From assembly GCF_000411155.1 (NCBI RefSeq), contig NZ_KE150267.1:62001-126000 (forward strand): 64,000 bases of DNA, in the 5' to 3' direction. This document shows positions 55,310-63,300 of the stretch, piece by piece. The notes under the pieces are model-generated. The model was not told the origin of the DNA, ran no database searches, and saw only the letters and a list, made by a program, of their open reading frames with translations. Numbering within the stretch: the stretch's first letter is position 1; the number at the start of each line of letters is the position of its first letter. Source of the DNA: Gleimia europaea ACS-120-V-Col10b (GTDB lineage Bacteria; Actinomycetota; Actinomycetes; Actinomycetales; Actinomycetaceae). Both the position numbers and the translations under genes were made by a program.

Positions 55310-56080
55310 CTACTTGTTCCAAAGGCCGGGCCAGAAAACGCCGAGCTCCTTTGTGATCTGGCGAAGCAGAGGCAGTGAGATCCCGACCACCGAGTGTGGA
55401 TCTCCGGTAACTCCCGCAATGAACGCACCGCCAAGGCTATCGATGGTGAAAGCTCCCGCAACTTCCAGAGGTTCTCCCGTAGCTACATAAGCGCGAATCT
55501 CATCTTCATCGAGGTCAGTGAAATGAACCGTGGTGGCGCATGAGTCATACCGCGTGTCGAGGATCGTTAAACCGGTTGGGCCATTGTTTGAGCCTCCCGG
55601 CGAAGTAGCCGAATCGTACTCAACGCGAAGTAGTGTGATTGCGTGACCGGTGTGCAACACGACGTCGTTGCCTGAAAGCTCGCGAATACGGCTCACGGCG
55701 ACTTCGGGTGAATGAGGTTTGCCAACCAGTGCGCCGTTCACTTCCAGCATCGAATCGCACCCAACCACGATCGCCGAGGCAGGAGCGGGCATGCCTTGCT
55801 GGCGCGAGAAGTCGGCGATCTCAGTGGCGGTAAGCGCCTGGGCTACCGACGCGGCCTTCACCTTCGCTAAGGCCATTACCTTTTGTGCCGCCTGGTGGGC
55901 GGAGGTGGCATTCTCAAACTGGGCGAGAACCGCGTCCTCGTCTGCATTTGACACGCGGATCAGCGGCTCTATGCCCGCCGCGCGAAGCGTTTTCGCACGC
56001 GCGGGTGAAGCTGAGCCAAGCACCAAAACGGTACTGGTATTCGCGTGCTCAGCGGGAGAGAAACCCGGGGTATCACTCAC
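55310..56080 (-). CDS. maf: Maf-family nucleoside triphosphate pyrophosphatase
   Basis: Hydrolyses dTTP, UTP or modified nucleotides to monophosphates, a house-cleaning role. LGSASPARAKTLRAAGI is the N-terminal Maf loop, VVGCDSMLEVNG carries the catalytic Asp, KPHSPEVA the lysine, and AGAFTIDSLGGAFI the C-terminal block. It is 256 residues long with an insertion around 165-180. It starts 8 bases inside the end of the DUF885 gene. Confidence 0.93.
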   Translation of the reverse strand: MSDTPGFSPAEHANTSTVLVLGSASPARAKTLRAAGIEPLIRVSNADEDAVLAQFENATSAHQAAQKVMALAKVKAASVAQALTATEIADFSRQQGMPAPASAIVVGCDSMLEVNGALVGKPHSPEVAVSRIRELSGNDVVLHTGHAITLLRVEYDSATSPGGSNNGPTGLTILDTRYDSCATTVHFTDLDEDEIRAYVATGEPLEVAGAFTIDSLGGAFIAGVTGDPHSVVGISLPLLRQITKELGVFWPGLWNK

Positions 56081-57857
56081 AGCTCATCACGTCCTCGAGG
56101 ACGGCCAGTGGAAGACCGCCGAGCGCCAGCGCGGTGTCGTGGAACTCGCGCAACTTCGTGCCGTGGTTGCTTGCTTGAAGCGTGCCGGCGGAATGCGCGG
56201 ACAGCCACTTGCTGCGCAGATCTTGCCAAACGCGTTGGCCCACTTTGTAGGACGAGGCTTGTCCCGCCCAACCAAGATAGCGAGTAGTTTCAAACTCGAG
56301 GAACTTCGGATCCATAGCCACATTCAGGCTCATGAATGCCCAAAGATCATTGCGATCCCAAACCCCCTCGGCGACGTCGGTCTTACCGAGGTTAAGGTAC
56401 GGAGAGGTGTTAAGGGCGCCCTTGTACGCCCTATCGGAAATGCCGATCGAAGACAGGTAAGCACTCGTTGGTTTCTTAAGACCGAGGTGAACGCCGATAT
56501 CTACCAGGACGCGCGCGGCGCGTAACCTTTGCGCATCCAACATGCCGAGCCGCTCAGCAGGGTGCTCCAAGAATCCGAGCTCGTCCATTAACTGTTCGGC
56601 ATACAGCGCCCAACCCTCACCGTAACCGGAGAACCAGCACAACTGGCGACGCCACGTGTTCAGCGTGTCTTTCAAAGACACTGCGCGGCCCAGCTGCATG
56701 TGATGGCCAGGCATACCCTCATGGTAGACCGTAGTTTTCTCCTGCCAAGTGTGGAAAACCTCCACGCCTGGAGGTACGGCCCACCACATCGTTCCCGGCC
56801 GCGAAAAATCATCTGTTGGCTGAGTGTAGAAAATACCTCCATCGCCAGCTGGCGAAATCTTCGCTGCTAGTCTGCGCATCTGATCCGTTACCGTGAAATG
56901 ACGGCCCGACAGGTACTCAACGGCCTCGTCCGACGTCTCCTGCATCCAGCGCTGAAGCGCGTCCACGCCGTGAACCTGGTGCGCCGGGTCGTTATTCAAC
57001 CTCTCGAAAGCTTCACCTACCGTGACCGAAGGGCCATACAACTCAGTGACGATCGCTTCTTGTTGCGCATGAATATTGCGCAGCTCTTCAAGCGCCCACG
57101 CATAAGTTTCTTCCGGATCGATCTTCTTACCCAAGAAGTGAGCCGACTTCAGAATGTACTCGTCACGCCCAACCGCATCCCGATTGATCGCAATCGGTGC
57201 CACATTCTGCTTAAGCCAGGCCGTGAAGTCTCTTGTCGCTGCCTGCGCGCCGCGTGCCGCCTCTTCAAGCTGTTTGTGTAATGCTGTATACCTGCCCACG
57301 GTTGAATCATTAAACTCTTTCAATAACCTGCCGTACGGATCCTGCGCCCCGCCTTGAGCCGTCAAATCGCCGAGCACGAACTCAACCTGCGTCCTCGTGG
57401 GGATGCGCCCAGCTTTGATAGACCATTCGAGGCCGCGCTTGTACGAGTCGAACGCCTCTGGAACTTCCTGCACGCGGCGCACCAAGTCCGCCCAATGTTC
57501 AGCGGTTTCCATCGGCATCAGCGTGAACGGGTCACGGATCGCCTGCACTGGCGAATCAATGTTATTCAGCTCGCCAACTGTCAAACCAGCCTCGAACAGT
57601 TCCAACTGATTACCCAAATCCCAGGTCAAAGCCTTACGAGTAACCGAATCAACCTCGTCCTCGTCTCTCACGGTTGAACCATGCTGAAGCGTGCGCCTAT
57701 AAAGCTGCGCAAGCTCAGAAGCACCTTCGGGGGAAAAGTCTGAAATCGTCCTTCCCGCGAACGGTACCCCCATGCCGATCGCCACTTCCGGAACAAAACC
57801 AATGAGACTTGCTACAAAATCGTCCGTTACGCGATCCAACGCAGAAGGTGTACGCAT
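56073..57857 (-). CDS. DUF885 family metallopeptidase-like protein
   Basis: Large soluble protein of the DUF885 group, related to M2/M32-like zinc carboxypeptidases. The zinc motif HEGMPGHHMQLG is near residue 375-387 and YGEGWALYAEQL near 415 supplies the glutamate. It is 594 residues long. Three ATGs are adjacent (57863, 57860, 57857); the last has AAAGG at the best distance. No signal peptide, so an intracellular peptidase is likely; substrate unknown. The maf start overlaps its end. Confidence 0.86.
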   Translation of the reverse strand: MRTPSALDRVTDDFVASLIGFVPEVAIGMGVPFAGRTISDFSPEGASELAQLYRRTLQHGSTVRDEDEVDSVTRKALTWDLGNQLELFEAGLTVGELNNIDSPVQAIRDPFTLMPMETAEHWADLVRRVQEVPEAFDSYKRGLEWSIKAGRIPTRTQVEFVLGDLTAQGGAQDPYGRLLKEFNDSTVGRYTALHKQLEEAARGAQAATRDFTAWLKQNVAPIAINRDAVGRDEYILKSAHFLGKKIDPEETYAWALEELRNIHAQQEAIVTELYGPSVTVGEAFERLNNDPAHQVHGVDALQRWMQETSDEAVEYLSGRHFTVTDQMRRLAAKISPAGDGGIFYTQPTDDFSRPGTMWWAVPPGVEVFHTWQEKTTVYHEGMPGHHMQLGRAVSLKDTLNTWRRQLCWFSGYGEGWALYAEQLMDELGFLEHPAERLGMLDAQRLRAARVLVDIGVHLGLKKPTSAYLSSIGISDRAYKGALNTSPYLNLGKTDVAEGVWDRNDLWAFMSLNVAMDPKFLEFETTRYLGWAGQASSYKVGQRVWQDLRSKWLSAHSAGTLQASNHGTKLREFHDTALALGGLPLAVLEDVMSCE

Positions 57858-57894
57858 CATCATCCTTTCTATGCTTGCCCTTCAACTCTAAAAC

Positions 57895-58023
57895 ATGGGT
57901 AGGACAAACAATTTAGAACAACAACGACCAGCCGACACAGCTAGAAACAGCAGCCAAATGAAAACCATGCTCAAGATGTCAAAGCGCGTCCGAGAAGCCT
58001 ACGAACAAGCGAAAAACTTGTGA
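57895..58023 (+). CDS. Small ORF of 42 residues, doubtful
   Basis: Open frame starting MGRTNNLEQQRPAD and ending with the amphipathic stretch MLKMSKRVREAYEQAKNL. There is no ribosome site. The remainder of the 345-base gap between the DUF885 and HU genes shows no other gene; it should hold the HU promoter. Confidence 0.25.
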   Translation: MGRTNNLEQQRPADTARNSSQMKTMLKMSKRVREAYEQAKNL

Positions 58024-58202
58024 TCCTAACACGATTTTCAGCGCGCGTAAAAATGCCGCTTAAAAATGTGGGAAATTACCCGAAAACGTTCAAAACTCGC
58101 TGTTTCAAGCTGACAACACGCCCTTAAAGCCTTAGTGTGTGGGTGTTAGAGCGAAAACCGCTCGTAACTGTTCATATTGGTTTTCTACCGGAAGGTTCCA
58201 AC

Positions 58203-58484
58203 ATGTCCGTAAACCGCACTCAGCTTGTTGCAAAGATCGCCGAGAAGGCTAACCTCACCAAGGTTCAGTCCGACGCCGCTCTAGCCGCATTCCAGGAAGT
58301 CCTAATTGAGTCCCTTTCCGCTGGCGAGCCCGTCAAGGTAACCGGCCTCTTCTCCGTCGAGCGTGTTGAGCGCGCTGCCCGTACCGGCCGTAACCCGCAG
58401 ACCGGCGAGCAGATCCAGATTCCTGCTGGCTTCGGTGTGAAGATCTCCGCTGGCTCTACCCTCAAGAAGGCCGTCCAGAAGTAA
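58203..58484 (+). CDS. hup: DNA-binding protein HU
   Basis: Histone-like dimeric DNA-bending protein. The 93 residues show VNRTQLVAKIAEKANLT, the body helix, and the DNA-binding arm RAARTGRNPQTGEQIQIPA. It is the short HU form without the Lys/Ala-rich tail of mycobacterial HupB. The ATG at 58203 has GGAAGG 7 bases upstream; the open frame upstream is leader. Followed by a terminator. Confidence 0.96.
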   Translation: MSVNRTQLVAKIAEKANLTKVQSDAALAAFQEVLIESLSAGEPVKVTGLFSVERVERAARTGRNPQTGEQIQIPAGFGVKISAGSTLKKAVQK

Positions 58485-58508
58485 GCGGCGCGTGAAGCAA
58501 ACTAAACA

Positions 58509-58538
58509 AAGTGGCGAGGATAACCTCGCCACTTTTCT
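58509..58538 (+). terminator. Terminator of hup
   Basis: AAGTGGCGAGG and CCTCGCCACTT around ATAA, followed by TTCTTCTTT. Confidence 0.9.
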
Positions 58539-58571
58539 TCTTTCTACTTAATCGACCCAAGTGAGGGTGCA

Positions 58572-58599
58572 TATACTTAAACGCGTAGCTGGGCTACGC
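58572..58599 (+). promoter_or_regulatory. -10 box and dyad upstream of nagB
   Basis: TATACT (58572-58577) is followed by GCGTAGC-TGG-GCTACGC (58583-58599), a perfect 7-bp inverted repeat at the likely transcription start. It could be an operator for amino-sugar control or a 5' hairpin. It does not match the DasR consensus. Confidence 0.45.
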
Positions 58600-58624
58600 T
58601 AACCAATCTAGTTAAGGAAACCGA

Positions 58625-59407
58625 ATGAAGATTGCTATTCTTCCAAACAACGAAGCTATTGGTAAAGTCGGCGCCGATATTCTCGAATCGGCACTAAAAG
58701 ACAAGCCTGATTCTGTAATTGGTCTGGCCACGGGCTCTAGCCCGCTACCGCTGTACAAGGAACTGATTAAGCGACACCAAGCCGGTAATCTCAGCTTCGC
58801 CCAGTGCCGAGCATTCACTCTCGACGAGTACATTGGTCTCGAAGCTGGACACCCGGAAAGCTATGTGAACTTCATTCACCGCGAATTTGTTGACCAGGTT
58901 GATTTCGCCGAGGGGGCGGTGAACACGCCGAATGCTCTTGCTGCTGACCTCAACGTTGCAGCCGCCGAGTACGACGCTTCCATCCGGGAAGCCGGGGGAG
59001 TTGACTTCCAGGTTCTCGGCATTGGTTCAGACGGTCACATCGCGTTCAACGAGCCGGGCGACTCGCTCGCATCTCGCACCCACGTTGTGTACCTACACGA
59101 CCAAACGCGCCGCGATAACGCTCGTTTCTTCGACGATGACATTGACCAGGTTCCCACCAGCGCCATGACGCAGGGCCTTGGTACCATCCTCGAAGCACGC
59201 AAGATCATCCTTTTCGCGCAAGGAAAGGGCAAAGCGCGTGCAATTCGTGAAATGATTGAGGGCGGCATTTCGTCTCGCTGGCCGGCATCCGTGCTCCAGC
59301 TACACCCCTTCGTTTATGTACTTGTAGACGAGGACGCAGCCTCCGAGCTCGAACTTTCTCCCAACTACCGCGAAGACTGGGAAAACTACTACTCAGCAAA
59401 CTTCTAG
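58625..59407 (+). CDS. nagB: Glucosamine-6-phosphate deaminase
   Basis: Converts glucosamine 6-phosphate to fructose 6-phosphate and ammonia. GLATGSSPLPLYKEL is the phosphate loop, TLDEYIGL carries the catalytic Asp, GIGSDGHIAFNEPG the histidine/glutamate block, and AMTQGLGTILEARKIILFA follows. It is 260 residues long. TTAAGGAAA upstream. It stands alone, without nagA in the window. Confidence 0.95.
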   Translation: MKIAILPNNEAIGKVGADILESALKDKPDSVIGLATGSSPLPLYKELIKRHQAGNLSFAQCRAFTLDEYIGLEAGHPESYVNFIHREFVDQVDFAEGAVNTPNALAADLNVAAAEYDASIREAGGVDFQVLGIGSDGHIAFNEPGDSLASRTHVVYLHDQTRRDNARFFDDDIDQVPTSAMTQGLGTILEARKIILFAQGKGKARAIREMIEGGISSRWPASVLQLHPFVYVLVDEDAASELELSPNYREDWENYYSANF

Positions 59408-59418
59408 GCTAGCTCGAT

Positions 59419-59453
59419 GGGGGCGTGCAGGCGGTGGTCTGCATGCCCCCTTT
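59419..59453 (+). terminator. Terminator of nagB
   Basis: GGGGGCGTGCAG pairs with CTGCATGCCCCC (one G-T pair), followed by TTTCG. Confidence 0.85.
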
Positions 59454-59530
59454 CGCATGTCCACGCGCTCTAGGGCTGTGGAGCCTGGAAAAGCGAGTTC
59501 CTGGTGCCACCCACCGGGGTGTTTAAGTAG

Positions 59531-59696
59531 CGTGAGGGGAAGTGCCGGTTTGGGATCCTGTTTGGGGCAGTTGGGGTCGGAATACCGTTTAATCCGTCCT
59601 CTAAAACCGCAACCGTGAGGGGAAAGTGCCGGTTTGGCTGCCGTTTTCTGCCGCTTCGGGTCTGAATACCGTTACGGCAGTTTGGGTCTGAATCGT
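59531..59696. repeat. Two inverted copies of the 83-bp repeat family
   Basis: CGTGAGGGGAA occurs at 59531 and 59614, 83 bases apart. GGTCGGAATACCG (59575) and GGTCTGAATACCG (59659) recur 84 bases apart. These are the reverse complements of CCCTCACG and CGGTATTCCGACC in the 48402-48733 array. The space 59408-59750 holds no gene. Confidence 0.82.
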
Positions 59697-59738
59697 TGTG
59701 TGGGGCGAGGGGCGGTGGATCAGCGGTTGGAAACTACC

Positions 59739-59744
59739 TAAACT
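59739..59744 (+). promoter_or_regulatory. -10 box of a probable leaderless DUF3039 transcript
   Basis: TAAACT, then AGAGGC, then ATG at 59751; nearly identical to the ychF start region. Confidence 0.5.
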
Positions 59745-59750
59745 AGAGGC

Positions 59751-60074
59751 ATGTTCAGCTTCAATTTGGATGCGCCAGACCAGCCGCAGGCGCCAAGCGC
59801 GCCCTCTCGCTCAACCAACACATCGGTGCTGGAGCGAACGGAGACGAAAGAGCAACGCTCTCCCGGCGACGGCGACCGCTTCGCCCACTACGTGCGCCGC
59901 GACCGCGTAACCAAATCTCTGATCACCGGCCAGCCGGTCATCGCATTGTGCGGCAAAGTCTGGATCCCCATGTCAGACCCGTCCAAGTTTCCCGTCTGCC
60001 CGCGCTGTAAAGCCCTGCGTGACGAAATGGGAGCGCACGGCCCTAACTGGCCCTACTCCGACGGCAACGAGTAA
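59751..60074 (+). CDS. DUF3039 family protein
   Basis: Actinobacterial protein of 107 residues and unknown function. A disordered N-terminus (to about 40) is followed by the family core GDRFAHYVRRDRVTKS and a likely zinc-binding site from ALCGKVW and CPRCK. Start fixed by the -10 box at 59739. Confidence 0.8.
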   Translation: MFSFNLDAPDQPQAPSAPSRSTNTSVLERTETKEQRSPGDGDRFAHYVRRDRVTKSLITGQPVIALCGKVWIPMSDPSKFPVCPRCKALRDEMGAHGPNWPYSDGNE

Positions 60075-60097
60075 CCCAGCCACTTCAGTTCTGACAT

Positions 60098-60121
60098 GAA
60101 ACCGCCCACCCGGGCGGTTTC
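60098..60121. terminator. Terminator between the DUF3039 gene and convergent pncB
   Basis: GAAACCGCCC and GGGCGGTTTC with a 4-base loop. A second hairpin, GGTAGCGG.../CCGCTACC at 60132-60160, lies between it and the pncB stop and serves the minus strand. Confidence 0.8.
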
Positions 60122-60178
60122 ATCATAAACGGGTAGCGGCCGCCAAAGGCGACCGCTACCAAATCTTCCAAACGGGAG

Positions 60179-61525
60179 CTAGTTGTCGAGTTGCACCATC
60201 CTGGTGGGGATGGCCGGCTCGCCGGCAGACAATCGCCATGCGGCGTAAGGAAGCTCGTTGCGCGACTGGCGGTGGCGTTCGGCCGCAGCCTCCAGGGCGC
60301 CCGGCCCCCACAGCTCCGAACGGATCTGCCCGTCCGTAACCAGTGGGATCTGCAGTGGGCGCGCCCCCTCGGCCTCCAAAATCTTGTGTGCTTCCTCGAC
60401 GGTGCCGCCGGCAACGATGAGCTCTTCGGAAGCGTAACCCTCTTCGTCTCTGATCCGGCCCGCGATCTTACGACCCCCAACCGTGGACTTCGACGCGGAC
60501 TTCTTACCAACCTTAACCATGTTGCCGGCCTCGTCCTCACGCGCAACCAGCTTGTAAACGAGGGCAGCGGTGGGAACGCCTGAACCCGTCACCATCTTCG
60601 TGCCCACTCCGTACGAATCCACCGGAGCGGCGCCGAGGGCAGCAATAGCGTACTCATCCAGGTCATTCGTCACCGTGATCTTTGTGGACTTCGCATCCAG
60701 CGAATCGAGCAGTCCGCGAACCTTAAATGCCAGGGCCACAAGATCGCCCGAATCCAAGCGGACTGCGCCAAGCTCACCGCCCATCTCACGAGCGAGCTTC
60801 ACACCCCGCTCCACCGCCTCAAAAATGTCGTAAGTGTCCACGAGGAGCGTGGTCGAAGGGCCAAGGCTTTGAATCTGGAAACGGAACGCGTCTTCCTCTG
60901 AATCATGCAAAAGCGTGAACGAGTGCGCAGACGTGCCGACGGTGGGGATGCCGTAGCGGATGCCGGCCTCCAGGTCAGAAGTGCCCACAAACCCCGCGAT
61001 AACAGCGGCGCGGGCAGCAGAAACAGCGGCGCGCTCGTGCGTTCTGCGCGCCCCGAAGTCCACGCACGGGCGACCGTGTGCCGCGATCGTCATCCGCGAG
61101 GCCGCAGAGGCAACCGCACAGTCGTGGTTCAAGATTGATAGGGCAAGCGTTTCGAGCAGGACGGCCTCAGCAAACGTGCCCTCAACGGTCAGCAGGGGAG
61201 AGCCCTCAAAGTAAACCTCGCCCTCGGCATACCCAAAAATGTCGCCCGAAAAGCGAAAATCCTTCAAATAGTCCAGCGCCACGTCAGACACGATCTTGTT
61301 TTTATACAGATAGTCGATCTGATCCGCAGAGAACGTGAAACGCTCCAATGCTTCCAAAATGCGGCCCGTACCGGCAACCACGCCGAATCTGCGCGTTGCA
61401 GGAAGGCGCCGCCCAAAGAGTTCAAATACTGACTTGCGCTCCGCTGTTCCCGCTTTCAAAGCGGCGTCCAGCATGGTGAGCTCGTACATATCGGTTAGCA
61501 GTGCTGTAGATGTTGAAGCAGGCAT
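60179..61525 (-). CDS. pncB: Nicotinate phosphoribosyltransferase
   Basis: Makes nicotinate mononucleotide from nicotinate and PRPP in NAD salvage. LLTDMYELTML at the N-terminus, DFGARRTHERAA with the catalytic His-type block, GTSAHSFTLLHDSEEDAF, and VRLDSGDLVALAFKVR with the PRPP-binding region. It is 448 residues long. TAAACT stands 6 nt before the ATG, without a ribosome site. Confidence 0.94.
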   Translation of the reverse strand: MPASTSTALLTDMYELTMLDAALKAGTAERKSVFELFGRRLPATRRFGVVAGTGRILEALERFTFSADQIDYLYKNKIVSDVALDYLKDFRFSGDIFGYAEGEVYFEGSPLLTVEGTFAEAVLLETLALSILNHDCAVASAASRMTIAAHGRPCVDFGARRTHERAAVSAARAAVIAGFVGTSDLEAGIRYGIPTVGTSAHSFTLLHDSEEDAFRFQIQSLGPSTTLLVDTYDIFEAVERGVKLAREMGGELGAVRLDSGDLVALAFKVRGLLDSLDAKSTKITVTNDLDEYAIAALGAAPVDSYGVGTKMVTGSGVPTAALVYKLVAREDEAGNMVKVGKKSASKSTVGGRKIAGRIRDEEGYASEELIVAGGTVEEAHKILEAEGARPLQIPLVTDGQIRSELWGPGALEAAAERHRQSRNELPYAAWRLSAGEPAIPTRMVQLDN

Positions 61526-61531
61526 AAGTTG

Positions 61532-61537
61532 AGTTTA
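61532..61537 (-). promoter_or_regulatory. -10 box of a probable leaderless pncB transcript
   Basis: On the minus strand TAAACT, then CAACTT, then ATG at 61525. Confidence 0.5.
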
Positions 61538-61571
61538 TCCCCAAACCGACACTTTGCACGCCTTAATCTCT

Positions 61572-61577
61572 TAGGCT
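61572..61577 (+). promoter_or_regulatory. -10 box of a probable leaderless clpS transcript
   Basis: TAGGCT, then GAAAAC, then ATG at 61584. It lies back to back with the pncB box, 34 bases away. Confidence 0.45.
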
Positions 61578-61583
61578 GAAAAC

Positions 61584-61889
61584 ATGAGTGCAACCCCCAC
61601 AACCACCACCCGCGCCAGGGTTGATACTGCTCCTGCGCGCGAAAACCACGCCCAGTGGTGCACCGTGGTGTGGGATGACCCCATCAATACGCAGGCGTAC
61701 GTTGTTGGCGTGTTTCGCCGCCATTTCGGCTACGGTGAAAGCCGGGCCCGCTCCCTCATGCTCCAGGTTCATGAAAATGGGAGAGCCACAGTTTCAACCG
61801 GCCTTCGCGAGCGCATGGAAGCCGACGTTTACGCCATGCATTCCTATGGCCTAAAAGCCACTATTGAGCCGGCGCCAGATGCTGCTTAG
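61584..61889 (+). CDS. clpS: ClpS adaptor of the ClpAP/ClpCP protease
   Basis: Delivers N-degron substrates to the Clp chaperone. A flexible N-terminus (to about 22) precedes WCTVVWDDPINTQAYVVGVF with the conserved Asp-Asp/Asn of the N-end pocket. The core goes on with FGYGESRARSLMLQVHENGRATV. It is 101 residues long. The DUF2017 gene overlaps its end and murI follows, the standard actinobacterial order. Confidence 0.95.
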   Translation: MSATPTTTTRARVDTAPARENHAQWCTVVWDDPINTQAYVVGVFRRHFGYGESRARSLMLQVHENGRATVSTGLRERMEADVYAMHSYGLKATIEPAPDAA

Positions 61890-62481
61890 CGAATTCACCG
61901 CCACGCCAGACGGCTACGAAACAACCATTGATGAGGACGTAGCTGTCTTGATGCAAACCCTGCTAGGCGAAACCATTGTCATCCTCGATGCGCCCACACA
62001 AGAGCCATTACTGTCCGCCCTCCTATCTGAGGATGAGCGCGACGAGCCCGACGACCCTACGCTGAAGATCCTCCTGCCCTCGATGAGCAGTGATCCCGAA
62101 GAAGCCAGTAGCCTGCGTGCCCTCACCGAGGACGCCCTGCGCACACTCAAAACCGAGCGCCTCCAAGTAATCGGCCATAAACTCGCTGAGCTTGCCACCA
62201 GCGAATCCCGCACGTTCACCATCGAGCGCGAGGACGTGTGGCAGTGGCTGTCCGGCCTCAATGATCTGCGCCTCGTCCTCGCTGGGCGCCTCGAGGTGAA
62301 CAAGCTAGACGACACAGAATACTGGTATGAGCGCGTCGCAGCACTCCTCACTCGCGACACCGCACAACCACGCCAGATCAGTGCGGAGGACCTCGTTGGC
62401 CTCGTATTCGTGCTCGTGTCTTGGTGGCAAGATTCACTACTTCAGGCGGTCCAAGAGGGCGATACTGCTAGTAACCTCTGA
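61879..62481 (+). CDS. DUF2017 family protein
   Basis: Actinobacterial family of unknown function always found near clpS. Mostly helical, acidic, 200 residues. EREDVWQWLSGLNDLRLVLAGRLEV is the family's most conserved part. The ATG at 61879 overlaps clpS by 11 bases; a TTG at 61864 is an alternative. It ends 3 bases before murI. A role in proteolysis is only suggested by context. Confidence 0.82.
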   Translation: MLLSEFTATPDGYETTIDEDVAVLMQTLLGETIVILDAPTQEPLLSALLSEDERDEPDDPTLKILLPSMSSDPEEASSLRALTEDALRTLKTERLQVIGHKLAELATSESRTFTIEREDVWQWLSGLNDLRLVLAGRLEVNKLDDTEYWYERVAALLTRDTAQPRQISAEDLVGLVFVLVSWWQDSLLQAVQEGDTASNL

Positions 62482-62484
62482 ACT

Positions 62485-63300
62485 ATGGATTCCGCTCCAA
62501 TCGGCATACTTGACTCCGGCGTCGGAGGCTTAACTGTTGCCCGCGCGGTCATGGACAAACTGCCGGGCGAACAGATCCTTTATGTTGGCGACACGGCGCA
62601 TTCGCCATATGGCACAAAACCCATCGCCTACGTGCGTGAACTCGCGATGGATGTCATGGACCGTCTGGCAGAGCGCGGCGTAAAAATGCTTGTAATTGCG
62701 TGCAATACGGCCTCGGCTGCCGTGCTTCGAGACGCGCGGGAAAGGTACGAGGTTGACGCCGGTATCTCCGTCGTTGAAGTCATCCAGCCTGCGGCCCGCC
62801 GCGCCGCTCGCACAACTAAAACCGGGCGGATCGGAATTATTGGCACCGAAGCCACGGTCACCTCGGGCGCATACTTGGATGCGCTCGCGGCCGTTCCCGG
62901 TCTTGAAATCGTGCAACACGCGGCCCCCAAGTTCGTTGAATTTGCTGAAGCCGGCATCACTACCGGCGACGAAGTGCTCGAAGTTGCACGCGAATACTTA
63001 CAGCCCATTAAAGAGGCTGACGTTGACACTCTTGTTCTTGGATGCACGCACTACCCGCTACTGACAGGCGTCATTTCGTACGTGATGGGGGAGGACGTGC
63101 AACTCGTGTCTTCGTCAGAATCGGCGGCCCATGATGTTTACCGCCGGCTTGTTGAAGAGGATAAGCTACGCGATCCCGCACTTGGCGAGCCCGTCCCAGA
63201 GTTTTATGTTACGGGGGATGAGCGCAGATTTGCGCCCTTGGCTAAGCGCTTCCTCGGCCCGCAGGTGGGGGAGATTTCGCGCATGGAGGTGCACTCTTGA
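62485..63300 (+). CDS. murI: Glutamate racemase
   Basis: Makes D-glutamate for peptidoglycan. DSGVGGLTVAR with Asp10-Ser11, the first catalytic cysteine Cys73 in IACNTASAA, and the second in LGCTHYPLL. It is 271 residues long. Its TGA overlaps the TTG start of the following gene. Confidence 0.95.
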   Translation: MDSAPIGILDSGVGGLTVARAVMDKLPGEQILYVGDTAHSPYGTKPIAYVRELAMDVMDRLAERGVKMLVIACNTASAAVLRDARERYEVDAGISVVEVIQPAARRAARTTKTGRIGIIGTEATVTSGAYLDALAAVPGLEIVQHAAPKFVEFAEAGITTGDEVLEVAREYLQPIKEADVDTLVLGCTHYPLLTGVISYVMGEDVQLVSSSESAAHDVYRRLVEEDKLRDPALGEPVPEFYVTGDERRFAPLAKRFLGPQVGEISRMEVHS

